A stretch of DNA of 10,238 bases, from the NCBI GenBank assembly GCA_026386995.1, contig JAPLMO010000282.1, positions 1 through 10,238 on the forward strand. Direction: 5' to 3'. The translations under genes were made by a program, and so were the position numbers. Source of the stretch: Planctomycetota bacterium. Lineage in GTDB: Bacteria; Planctomycetota; Phycisphaerae; FEN-1346. Shown here in pieces: positions 1 through 5,439 of this stretch (position 1 is its first letter; each line of letters opens with the position of its first letter). The notes beneath the pieces were generated by a model. The model saw nothing but the letters and a program-made list of their open reading frames with translations, was not told the origin of the DNA and did not search any database.

Positions 1-491
1 TCCAGCGGCAGATCGATTTCATCCAGAAGAGCGGCGTCGTCATGGCCATGGTGGGCCTCCTCCAGGCGATCCCCGGCACCGGCCTTTACGACCGGCTGCT
101 GAGGGAGGGACGCGTTACCGAGGAACTTTCCACCGGCGACAACGTCGACGGCACGACCAACATCGTCCACAGCATGGGGCAGGAGAGCCTCCGCGAAGGC
201 TACATGAAGGTCCTCCGCCACATTTATAAGCCCAAGTACTATTACCGGCGCGTCAAGACGTTCCTGCGCGAGTACCGGAAGCCCCCGATCACCGAGAAGG
301 TCCGCGCCGAGCACCTCTGGGCGTTCTTCCACTCGATTTACAGGCTGGGCATCCTGGGCCGCGAACGCTGGCAGTACTGGAAACTCCTGGTGTGGACGTA
401 TTTCCGCCACCGCGAACTCTTTCCGTTGGCCGTCTCGATGGCGATATGCGGCTACCACTTCCGCCGCACCGCCGAGGCGCACGTGCGCTGA
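1..491 (+). CDS. B12-binding radical SAM protein, C-terminal part (DUF4070-like tail), 5' end outside window
   Basis: The reading frame is open from the left edge (first full codon at position 3) and stops with TGA at 489-491, giving about 162 C-terminal residues. The residues GLLQAIPGTGLYDRL, NVDGTTNIV and YYRRVKTFLREY, and the ending FPLAVSMAICGYHFRR, match the pattern of the DUF4070 domain that follows the radical SAM core in cobalamin-binding radical SAM proteins. The hopanoid C-2 methylase HpnP belongs to this broad group, but most members have no known substrate. The cobalamin-binding domain and the CxxxCxxC iron-sulfur motif would lie upstream and cannot be seen, so substrate and reaction are unknown. 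A small gene follows after 36 bp on the same strand, suggesting co-transcription. Family assignment is good; any specific function is open. Confidence 0.85.
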   Translation, partial: QRQIDFIQKSGVVMAMVGLLQAIPGTGLYDRLLREGRVTEELSTGDNVDGTTNIVHSMGQESLREGYMKVLRHIYKPKYYYRRVKTFLREYRKPPITEKVRAEHLWAFFHSIYRLGILGRERWQYWKLLVWTYFRHRELFPLAVSMAICGYHFRRTAEAHVR

Positions 492-515
492 GCGGCCGCA
501 ATGCATGCCGAATGA

Positions 516-521
516 GGGAGG
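516..521 (+). promoter_or_regulatory. Shine-Dalgarno site of the 79-aa gene
   Basis: GGGAGG lies 6 nt upstream of the ATG at 528. It decides this start over the nearby ATG codons at 501 and 505, which have no such site and open other frames. Confidence 0.6.
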
Positions 522-527
522 CAGTCA

Positions 528-767
528 ATGGACAGGAAAAAACAGGGCACACTGGCAGAAGCACGCAAGACGCTGGAGCCGGTTTGGAAATGCGACGGCG
601 ACGAAGTGGTCGACTGGGTCTGCCCGGACGGCCGCAAACTCGGCGACCATAGCGAAGTTGAAGTCGGGACCCTCGCGCAGGAATTGATGCACAAGGCCCG
701 CCTCCACCTGCGGCATGCCAAGCGGCTGTGGCGCGCCGCCAAGCGCATCGGCGCAAGCGCCGCCTGA
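528..767 (+). CDS. Small hypothetical protein (79 aa)
   Basis: The ATG at 528 is preceded by a strong Shine-Dalgarno sequence (GGGAGG, 516-521) with a 6-nt spacer, and the frame ends at TGA 765-767. Two hairpins and a T-tract terminator follow at once. These signals, and the 36-bp spacing from the radical SAM gene, support a real short gene at the end of that operon. The protein has an acidic to mixed N-terminal half with two cysteines (KCDGDEVVDWVCPDG, roughly residues 22-36) and a basic, probably helical C-terminus rich in R, K, A and H, which could bind nucleic acid or an acidic partner. No signal peptide or membrane segment is visible. I do not recognise the family. The two cysteines are too few for an independent zinc site. 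Confidence 0.65.
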   Translation: MDRKKQGTLAEARKTLEPVWKCDGDEVVDWVCPDGRKLGDHSEVEVGTLAQELMHKARLHLRHAKRLWRAAKRIGASAA

Positions 768-778
768 CCGCAGCGGCT

Positions 779-802
779 ATGCACGATCGAAAGAACGTGC
801 AT
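779..802 (+). other. Hairpin downstream of the 79-aa gene
   Basis: A 7-bp perfect stem (ATGCACG at 779-785 with CGTGCAT at 796-802) encloses a 10-nt loop, ATCGAAAGAA. There is no T-tract, so it is not itself a terminator. It lies 11 bp after the stop codon and 11 bp before an intrinsic terminator, and could act as a pause or as 3'-end protection of the mRNA. Confidence 0.45.
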
Positions 803-813
803 GGTTGCGATAT

Positions 814-838
814 GCCCGCAGTTCTTGTGCGGGCTTTT
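814..838 (+). terminator. Intrinsic terminator of the radical SAM/79-aa unit
   Basis: A perfect 7-bp GC-rich stem (GCCCGCA 814-820, TGCGGGC 828-834) with loop GTTCTTG is followed at once by TTTT (835-838). Its position 47 bp after the stop of the small gene fits rho-independent termination on the plus strand. Confidence 0.75.
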
Positions 839-849
839 CGTGATGGATG

Positions 850-899
850 AAAAAAGGCGCCAGGCGTTTTTTTCCTAAAAGACGCCTGACGCCTTTTTT
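850..899. terminator. Bidirectional intrinsic terminator between convergent genes
   Basis: A long inverted repeat pairs 850-867 with 882-899. Six A:T pairs, then GGCG/CGCC, one C-A mismatch (860/889) and CAGGCGT/ACGCCTG make the stem, with a T-rich loop at 868-881. Each arm begins with an A-run and ends with a T-run on the opposite side, so it can terminate transcription in both directions. It lies 18 bp beyond the EF-G stop codon (minus strand) and behind the plus-strand terminator at 814-838. Confidence 0.85.
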
Positions 900-917
900 G
901 TCCTTCAACCTTCGGGG

Positions 918-3017
918 TTACTTCCGAATTCCCTGCCGCTTCTCTTCCTTGCGAATCGCAATGATCTCTTCGGCCAGGCGCTGCGGCACGCGGGCGTAGC
1001 GCGACATCTCCATCGTGAACGTCGCCATCCCCTTCGACAAACTGCGGATGATCGTGGCGTACCCGAACAGGTTCGCCAGCGGCACCTCGGCCCGGATCAC
1101 GCAGTGGTGGTTGACGTTTTCGGTTTCCATGATTATGCCGCGACGGCTGTTCAGGTCCCCGACGATCGGCCCCTGGTGTTCCACGGGCGCCTCGACTTCG
1201 ACCCGCATGATCGGTTCCTGAAGGCACGGCTTCGACCGGTGGAACGCCTGCTTGAAGGCCTCGATTGCCGCGATCCGGAACGCCAGGTCGCTGGAGTCCA
1301 CCTCGTGGTACGACCCGTCGTCCAGGGTCATCTTGCAGCCGACGATCTCGTAGCCGGCCAGCGGGCCTTTCTGCATGGCGTACTCGAAGCCCTTGTTGAC
1401 GGCCGGGATGAACTCGCGGGGTATGCGGCCGCCCTTGACGTTGTCCTCGAACTCGTACGGCGTCTCGCTGCCTTCGGGCATCGGGATCAGTCGCCCCGAG
1501 ATATGGGCGAACTGGCCGCTGCCGCCCGTCTGCTTCTTGTGGCGGTAATCGTACTCGGCCTCCACGGTCGGCGCCTCGCGGTACGACACGTTCGGCTTGC
1601 CGACGACGACGGCGGCCTTGTACTCGCGGCGCATCCGCTCGATGTAAATGTCGAGGTGCAACTCGCCCATGCCCGCGATGACCGTCTCGCCGTTCTCCGG
1701 GTTGGTGGAGACGCGGAACGTCGGGTCTTCCTTCATGAAGCGGTTGAGGGCCTTCGCCATGCGGTCCTGGTCGGCCGAACTCGCCGGCGTCACGGCCAGG
1801 CTGATGACCGGCTGCGCCACGAAGATGCTCTCCAGCGACCAGTTCAGTTCCGGCGCGCACAGCGTATCGCCGCTGGCGCACTCGATGCCAACCAGGGCGA
1901 CGATGTCGCCCGGGCCGGCCTCCGCCACGTCCTCGCGCTGGTCGGCGTGCATGCGGACGATGCGGCCGATACGGAAGTCCTGGTTTGTGCGTGCGTTGCG
2001 GCAGGTCTGGCTTTTCGCCATCCGGCCCTGGTACACGCGCGTGTAAGAAAGTTGCCCGAACGTCTCATCGACGATCTTGAAGGCCAGGGCTACCAGCGGC
2101 GCGTCCGGGTCGCACACCAGCGGCGTTTCGGCCCCGGCGTTGTCGTGATCGCGGGCCACGTAATCGCGGTCCAGAGGGCTTGGCAGGTACGCACACACGG
2201 CGTCCAGCAGCGGCTGAACGCCCTTGTTCTTGAACGCCGAGCCCATGGCGAGCGGCACGATGTCGCGGTTGATGGTCGTCTCGCGGATGATGCGGCGGAT
2301 CATCGCCTCTTCGACCGGCTTGTCCTCCAGCAGGAGGCCCATAAGTTCGTCGTCGAACATGCTCAGGGCTTCGAGCATCTGGTGGCGGGCCGCGGCGGCG
2401 TCGTCGGCGTGCTCGGCCGGAATGGCCGATTGCTCGACCGCCTCGCCGTCGCCGTCCCCGAACGTCAGGGCCTGCATCGTCACGAGGTCGATGATGCCCG
2501 TGAACGTTTCGCCCTCGCCCAGCGGCAGTTGGATCGGCACGACGTTGAGGCCCAGTTTTTCCCGCATGTCGCGCGCCACGCGCTCGTGGTCGGCCCCGGT
2601 CCGGTCCATCTTGTTGATGAAGGCGATGCGCGGCACGTTGTACCGCTTCATCTGCCGGTCGACCGAGACCGACTGGCTCTGCACGCCGCCAACGGCGCAG
2701 AGGACCATGATGGCCCCGTCCAGGACGCGCAGGCTCCGCTCGACCTCGACCGTGAAATCGACGTGGCCGGGCGTGTCGATGAGGTTGATGGTGTGGTCGT
2801 TCCACTCGACCTGTGTGGCGGCGGACGTGATCGTTATGCCGCGCTCGCGCTCAAGGTCCATGAAGTCCATGGTGGCGCCGCCGCCGTTGCCGTCATGCAC
2901 TTCCTGCATGCGGTGGATGCGGCCGGCGTAAAAGAGGATGCGCTCGCTCAGCGTGGTCTTGCCCGAGTCGATGTGCGCCGAAATCCCGATATTTCTGATA
3001 CGGCTCAAACCCTGCAC
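918..3017 (-). CDS. fusA: Translation elongation factor G (spdEFG1/mitochondrial EFG1-like)
   Basis: This is the ribosomal translocase GTPase, 699 aa and full length. The frame stays open 36 codons further upstream, but I place the start at the GTG of 3017, because AGGAGG sits 7 nt before it and homology begins right after it ([11 protein letters not shown]). GTPase motifs are the P-loop AHIDSGKTT (about 14-22), RGITI (about 59-63), DTPGHVDF (81-88), NKMD (135-138) and a GSAF G5 motif. Domain IV is recognisable from [11 protein letters not shown] and the C-terminal part ends [10 protein letters not shown]. The [10 protein letters not shown] insertion in switch I (about 42-51) and [10 protein letters not shown] in domain IV match the spdEFG1/mtEFG1 subfamily, not ordinary bacterial EF-G (HDGAATMDWM). 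In that subfamily translocation and ribosome recycling are split between two paralogues, so this copy is probably the translocation-specific one. It is transcribed alone, not in a str operon with rpsL, rpsG or tuf. Confidence 0.97.
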   Translation of the reverse strand: MQGLSRIRNIGISAHIDSGKTTLSERILFYAGRIHRMQEVHDGNGGGATMDFMDLERERGITITSAATQVEWNDHTINLIDTPGHVDFTVEVERSLRVLDGAIMVLCAVGGVQSQSVSVDRQMKRYNVPRIAFINKMDRTGADHERVARDMREKLGLNVVPIQLPLGEGETFTGIIDLVTMQALTFGDGDGEAVEQSAIPAEHADDAAAARHQMLEALSMFDDELMGLLLEDKPVEEAMIRRIIRETTINRDIVPLAMGSAFKNKGVQPLLDAVCAYLPSPLDRDYVARDHDNAGAETPLVCDPDAPLVALAFKIVDETFGQLSYTRVYQGRMAKSQTCRNARTNQDFRIGRIVRMHADQREDVAEAGPGDIVALVGIECASGDTLCAPELNWSLESIFVAQPVISLAVTPASSADQDRMAKALNRFMKEDPTFRVSTNPENGETVIAGMGELHLDIYIERMRREYKAAVVVGKPNVSYREAPTVEAEYDYRHKKQTGGSGQFAHISGRLIPMPEGSETPYEFEDNVKGGRIPREFIPAVNKGFEYAMQKGPLAGYEIVGCKMTLDDGSYHEVDSSDLAFRIAAIEAFKQAFHRSKPCLQEPIMRVEVEAPVEHQGPIVGDLNSRRGIIMETENVNHHCVIRAEVPLANLFGYATIIRSLSKGMATFTMEMSRYARVPQRLAEEIIAIRKEEKRQGIRK

Positions 3018-3021
3018 GGCT

Positions 3022-3030
3022 ACTCCTCCT
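3022..3030 (-). promoter_or_regulatory. Shine-Dalgarno site fixing the EF-G start
   Basis: On the minus strand, AGGAGGAGT reads into the GTG start at 3017, with 7 nt between AGGAGG and GTG. This is the only strong ribosome-binding site in the region, and it sits inside what would be an N-terminal extension with no EF-G homology. Confidence 0.7.
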
Positions 3031-3071
3031 CTACCTCGGCGAAACTTGCGCGAAACAATGCCCCACGGCTT

Positions 3072-3102
3072 TTTGCCTGCACTCATGCCCACGGCAGGCA
3101 AA
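3072..3102 (-). other. Hairpin in the EF-G mRNA leader
   Basis: A perfect 9-bp stem pairs 3072-3080 (TTTGCCTGC) with 3094-3102 (GCAGGCAAA) around a 13-nt loop, about 55 nt upstream of the EF-G start. Two smaller stems lie further upstream in the same leader: CCTGTA/TACAGG (3156-3161 with 3167-3172) and TTACC/GGTAA (3128-3132 with 3142-3146). The RNA motif GCCGTGGG occurs once in the loop and once just after the stem. It matches no riboswitch I know; a role in regulating EF-G is possible but not shown. Confidence 0.45.
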
Positions 3103-3186
3103 CAGCCTACCCGTTTGAACACCACCGTTACCTTGGCGAGGGGTAATCAGGTATCCCTGTACACTCTACAGGAAGGGAAGAATAGA

Positions 3187-3214
3187 AGTATACCCGATTA
3201 CTCGGCTAATGCAA
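3187..3214 (-). promoter_or_regulatory. Candidate promoter of the EF-G gene
   Basis: On the minus strand, TATACT (3187-3192) matches the -10 consensus at five of six positions. TTGCAT (3209-3214) lies 16 bp upstream as a weak -35 (three of six). Transcription would start near 3180 and leave a leader of about 160 nt before the GTG at 3017. Called from motif and position alone. Confidence 0.45.
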
Positions 3215-3247
3215 GGGGATATTTGCGAAATTCTTCGGCATTCCGCC

Positions 3248-3306
3248 CCGGGGCGGCGGGGCACGAGGCGGCGCGACCGTCAATACAAAATTGTATTGTC
3301 CCCCGA
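3248..3306. repeat. Direct repeat, copy 1 (about 60 bp, partner at 4022-4081)
   Basis: This stretch aligns with 4022-4081 with only about five differences: C/T changes, one A/T change and one missing G. Shared landmarks are GGCGGCGCGACCGTCAAT, CAAAATTG, TATTGTCCCC and a final GAA. Copy 1 also contains two palindromes: CCGCCCCGGGGCGG at 3243-3256, and AATACAA/TTGTATT at 3282-3297. TATTGTCCCC resembles the ends of small mobile elements seen in many bacterial genomes (from memory). The matching left end seen beside copy 2 is not clear here, so copy 1 may be a truncated element. Confidence 0.75.
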
Positions 3307-3316
3307 ATTCGTCAAT

Positions 3317-3727
3317 CTATGGAATGGGCGGCACGTTTGGGTGGAATAGATTCCAGACGAACTGGCCCAACTCCACGAGAGTCTTGAGTACACCATATGC
3401 TACGGCGACGAACAAAATGATAGCCACAACCCGGTTCGTCTCGCACCAGTTTCGAGCGCGCTTATACCAGTTACGGCGCTCCGCCTCGGCGGCGGCCCGT
3501 GCATCCAAAATTCGTCGCGATTCTTTGACAGCTTCCGCAGTAGAGCCAACCCCGAACTCTGATACCTTCAAGAGGCCGCTCTGTAGCAGCAACCGCATGA
3601 TGACTTCGATACGGTCTCCCGCGATTCCAAGTTTCGCGCAGAGGTCCTGCGGTCGGAACCACAGACCCTTACCGAACTCATCAGCCAGAAATTCGATCAA
3701 CTTTTCTTCATCAGGTTTCCAGTCCAT
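3317..3727 (-). CDS. Hypothetical membrane-anchored protein with possible winged-helix N-terminus (136 aa)
   Basis: I start this frame at the ATG of 3727 (MDWKPDEEKLIEFLADEF). GGTGA lies just upstream, and a promoter-like pair at 3752-3780 falls inside the alternative 26-residue extension, whose ATG is at 3805. Residues about 1-60 look helical with a short strand-like end (RIEVIMRLLLQSGLLKVSEFG), suggestive of a small winged-helix fold. A charged, A/E/R-rich helix follows (about 62-95). A single hydrophobic segment, VVAIILFVAVAYGVLKTLV (about 99-117), precedes a short P-rich tail. The likely topology is a cytosolic domain with a C-terminal tail anchor. I do not recognise the family. The gene is AT-richer than its neighbours and lies between two 60-bp direct repeats, which suggests it arrived as cargo. 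Confidence 0.6.
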   Translation of the reverse strand: MDWKPDEEKLIEFLADEFGKGLWFRPQDLCAKLGIAGDRIEVIMRLLLQSGLLKVSEFGVGSTAEAVKESRRILDARAAAEAERRNWYKRARNWCETNRVVAIILFVAVAYGVLKTLVELGQFVWNLFHPNVPPIP

Positions 3728-3751
3728 CGTTTCACCCGATTTGCCAGCCCT

Positions 3752-3780
3752 ATTAAGGTTACCCGGCACAAATGAGTCAA
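3752..3780 (-). promoter_or_regulatory. Promoter-like signal of the 136-aa gene
   Basis: On the minus strand, TTGACT (3775-3780, five of six to the -35 consensus) and CTTAAT (3752-3757, four of six to -10) are 17 bp apart, and the -10 ends 24 nt before the ATG at 3727. This favours the internal start over the ATG at 3805. Confidence 0.5.
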
Positions 3781-3947
3781 ATAAATTCACAACCAACTTG
3801 GCCATTGGGCGACGATGCCTTCCTCCTCAACGACATCCTTCGTGGCGGGGACCGGTCGATCGCGTGGGGAGGGTATCACCCCAACACCGCCCCAGGTCAT
3901 GCGGGCGAGAATCTGCCAAGAACCCTATTTCAATTTCTATGAAAAGG

Positions 3948-3986
3948 ATTTCGGGGGACACGATTTCGGGGGATTTCGGGGGACAC
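3948..3986 (+). repeat. Short tandem repeat of ATTTCGGGGG units
   Basis: Three consecutive units begin at 3948, 3963 and 3973. The first and third read ATTTCGGGGGACAC; the second lacks ACAC. The third unit is also the left end of the MITE-like element (3973-4083), so the tandem array looks like repeated copying or insertion of the element's end. Confidence 0.6.
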
Positions 3987-4083
3987 AATACCGATATTCT
4001 CATTGCCCTTTCCTTGGTCGGCCGGGGCGGCGGGGTATGAGGCGGCGCGACCGTCAATTCAAAATTGGTATTGTCCCCTGAAA
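3973..4083. mobile_element. MITE-like non-autonomous element with imperfect terminal inverted repeats
   Basis: The left end 3973-3998 (ATTTCGGGGGACACAATACC, then GATATT) is an imperfect inverted copy of the right end 4059-4083 (TTGGTATTGTCCCC, then TGAAAT). Read outward-in, both follow ATTTC-R-GGGGACA-(CA)-ATACC-R-AT-W-TT. The element is about 110 bp and encodes nothing, and its right half is the second copy of the 60-bp direct repeat. It ends 18 bp past the stop codon of the dihydrouridine synthase gene. Known families with GGGGACAATAC-type ends are often linked to IS200-like/RAYT transposases; that link is from memory and no transposase is in this window. Confidence 0.6.
4022..4081. repeat. 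Direct repeat, copy 2 (partner at 3248-3306)
   Basis: This is the near-identical partner of the repeat at 3248-3306, in the same orientation. Here the repeat is the right part of the MITE-like element. The two copies bracket the AT-richer 136-aa gene. Confidence 0.75.
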
Positions 4084-4101
4084 TCCGGCATTCCGACGAA
4101 C

Positions 4102-5103
4102 CTACCTAAACCACTTCTCGGCGATTTTTTGAAAATCCTCCAGCCCGCGCGCCTTACGGATCGCATGGTGCGCCCCAGGTATGTCGCGGGCGTACATGCT
4201 GCCCACGTGCTGCATGTACCGCAGGGCGTCGGCTTCGCCATACTGGCGGAGCAGTGCGGCGTAGTGGGCGACGAACACGCGCCCGCGCTCTTCCAGCGTT
4301 ACGGGCCGGTACGACCCCGTCTCGGCCAGTTCGCGCGCCTGGCGGAAAATCCACGGCGTGCCGGTCGCGCCGCGGGCGATGCTCACCCCCGCGCAGCCGG
4401 TCTGGCGGAGCATCTCGACGACGGCCTCGGGCGTCACGAGGTCGCCGCAACCGAGAACGGGGACCGGCAGGGCCTCGACCCACTCGGCGATGATTCGCCA
4501 GTCGGCCCGGCGGTCGTAGCGATCCATGGCCGTGCGGGCGTGCAGGGTCACGGCCACGGCCCCGGCCGCAATCGCCCCGCGCGCCAGTTCCATCGCCAGC
4601 CCGCGATCTTCCTCGGAATCGGTGTAGCCGTAGCGCAGTTTGACCGTTACGGGCAGTGGCCCGGCCCGCACGGCCGTCTCGACGAACCGGACGGCCGGCT
4701 CCGGGTCGCGCAGGTACACCGCGCCGCAGCCCTCGCCCGCGATGCGCTTGCTGGGGCAGGCGAAGTTCAGGTCGATGAGGTCCCCCGCCTGCCGCGCGGC
4801 CACCATCGCCACGGTCTCCGCCAGCGGCGACCCGCGATGCGGCAGAATCTGGACGCCCAGCGGCCGGTCCTCGGGCACGGAGGCCAGCAGGTTCCCGCCC
4901 TTTCGCCGGTTGCCGCCGCGATGCCGCTCCCACCGCACGAGTTCCTCCGGCGTCGCCCTCTCGGTGTGCGTAAGGGCCGCCCCGAACTGCCGCGCGATGA
5001 GGCGAAACGCCAGCCCCGTCCGCCGGTGCATGGGCGCAAGCGTCAGGTTCCCCGCGAGCGCCACGGGGCCGATCTTGACGGGATGGACAAGGTCCTCCGG
5101 CAT
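4102..5103 (-). CDS. dus: tRNA-dihydrouridine synthase family protein
   Basis: The 333-aa flavoenzyme would reduce specific uridines of tRNA to dihydrouridine using FMN and NADPH in the cytosol. Dus landmarks appear in order. LTLAPMHRRTGLAFR (about 20-34) is the N-terminal FMN-barrel motif. DLNFACPSKR holds the catalytic Cys116 that protonates the uracil. PVTVKLR (Lys155) and VTLHAR (His188) are flavin and substrate contacts, and GCGDL with SIARGATGTPWIF (about 218-253) forms the phosphate-binding end of the barrel. The helical C-terminus ends EDFQKIAEKWF. The length is normal. An RG-rich stretch at about 57-71 is longer than in many DusB proteins. Which uridine it modifies cannot be read from the sequence. 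The start lacks a well-placed Shine-Dalgarno site, and a promoter-like element ends 9 nt upstream, so the mRNA may be leaderless. Confidence 0.93.
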   Translation of the reverse strand: MPEDLVHPVKIGPVALAGNLTLAPMHRRTGLAFRLIARQFGAALTHTERATPEELVRWERHRGGNRRKGGNLLASVPEDRPLGVQILPHRGSPLAETVAMVAARQAGDLIDLNFACPSKRIAGEGCGAVYLRDPEPAVRFVETAVRAGPLPVTVKLRYGYTDSEEDRGLAMELARGAIAAGAVAVTLHARTAMDRYDRRADWRIIAEWVEALPVPVLGCGDLVTPEAVVEMLRQTGCAGVSIARGATGTPWIFRQARELAETGSYRPVTLEERGRVFVAHYAALLRQYGEADALRYMQHVGSMYARDIPGAHHAIRKARGLEDFQKIAEKWFR

Positions 5104-5112
5104 AGCAAAGGC

Positions 5113-5141
5113 ATTCTACCTGTCCCCGCCGCGCATTTGAA
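5113..5141 (-). promoter_or_regulatory. Promoter-like element abutting the dus start (possible leaderless mRNA)
   Basis: On the minus strand, TTCAAA (5136-5141, four of six) and TAGAAT (5113-5118, five of six) are separated by exactly 17 bp. Only 9 nt lie between the -10 and the ATG at 5103, so transcription would begin at or within a few bases of the start codon. Confidence 0.45.
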
Positions 5142-5216
5142 GCCCGCCTGTGGTTGTGGTGTCCCCGAGTTGTCAGGGTATCCCGCTCAGTTTCGGGCGC
5201 TCTGGAATTATGGAAT

Positions 5217-5292
5217 GTGGCACGGCTGGCTTGTCCAGCCGTGGCGGAAAGTCCGCGGCGTCTCCCACGGCTGGACAAGCCAGCCGTGCCAC
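5217..5292. repeat. REPIN-like double palindrome
   Basis: A perfect 28-bp inverted repeat (5217-5244 with 5265-5292) encloses a 20-nt spacer. Each arm is itself a hairpin: CACGGCTGG/CCAGCCGTG with loop CTTGT at 5221-5243, and the same stem with loop ACAAG at 5266-5288. The DNA can therefore form one long cruciform or two short hairpins. Two inverted hairpin units with a short spacer are the architecture of REPINs, which RAYT-type Y1 transposases mobilise. It lies between the divergent dus and oxidoreductase genes. The spacer holds a further small stem (GCGGA/TCCGC, 5244-5256). Confidence 0.85.
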
Positions 5293-5370
5293 AGCCGAGA
5301 GGGCAACGCACCAGAGACTGGCCTTACTTGTCAGGAGCAAAATTGCAGTGGCAAGCGTCGGGAGTCCCTG

Positions 5371-5376
5371 TAGAAT
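5371..5376 (+). promoter_or_regulatory. Possible -10 element upstream of the oxidoreductase gene
   Basis: TAGAAT matches the -10 consensus at five of six positions and lies 63 bp before the ATG at 5440. No good -35 is visible 16-18 bp upstream (TGGCAA at best), so this is weak. Confidence 0.25.
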
Positions 5377-5439
5377 ACGGCCGACGAAATGACCCGGAGG
5401 CACGCGTTACCCAGCGCCTGCCCCAACAGGAGACCAACC

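Noticed and set aside
289..1881. 530-codon minus-strand frame overlapping EF-G and the left-hand genes
   Set aside because: It is an alternative-frame shadow of EF-G that also runs through both terminators and the small plus-strand gene; its composition is R/G/P-rich.
3018..3125. N-terminal extension of EF-G to the ATG at 3125
   Set aside because: There is no EF-G homology in these 36 codons. A strong ribosome site and GTG lie at 3017, and leader hairpins occupy the region.
1104..3146. 680-codon open frame on the plus strand across the EF-G gene
   Set aside because: It is fully antisense to EF-G, which has complete family motifs. The translated product is H/R/V/A-rich low-complexity sequence typical of GC-rich shadow frames.
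5218..5233. TGGCACGGCTGGCTTG as a sigma-54 promoter
   Set aside because: It lacks the GC dinucleotide at the -12 position and is simply an arm of the double palindrome.
4003..5373. 456-codon plus-strand frame and the 385-codon minus-strand frame over the dus gene
   Set aside because: Both are shadows of the dihydrouridine synthase gene, which has its catalytic Cys motif and normal length.
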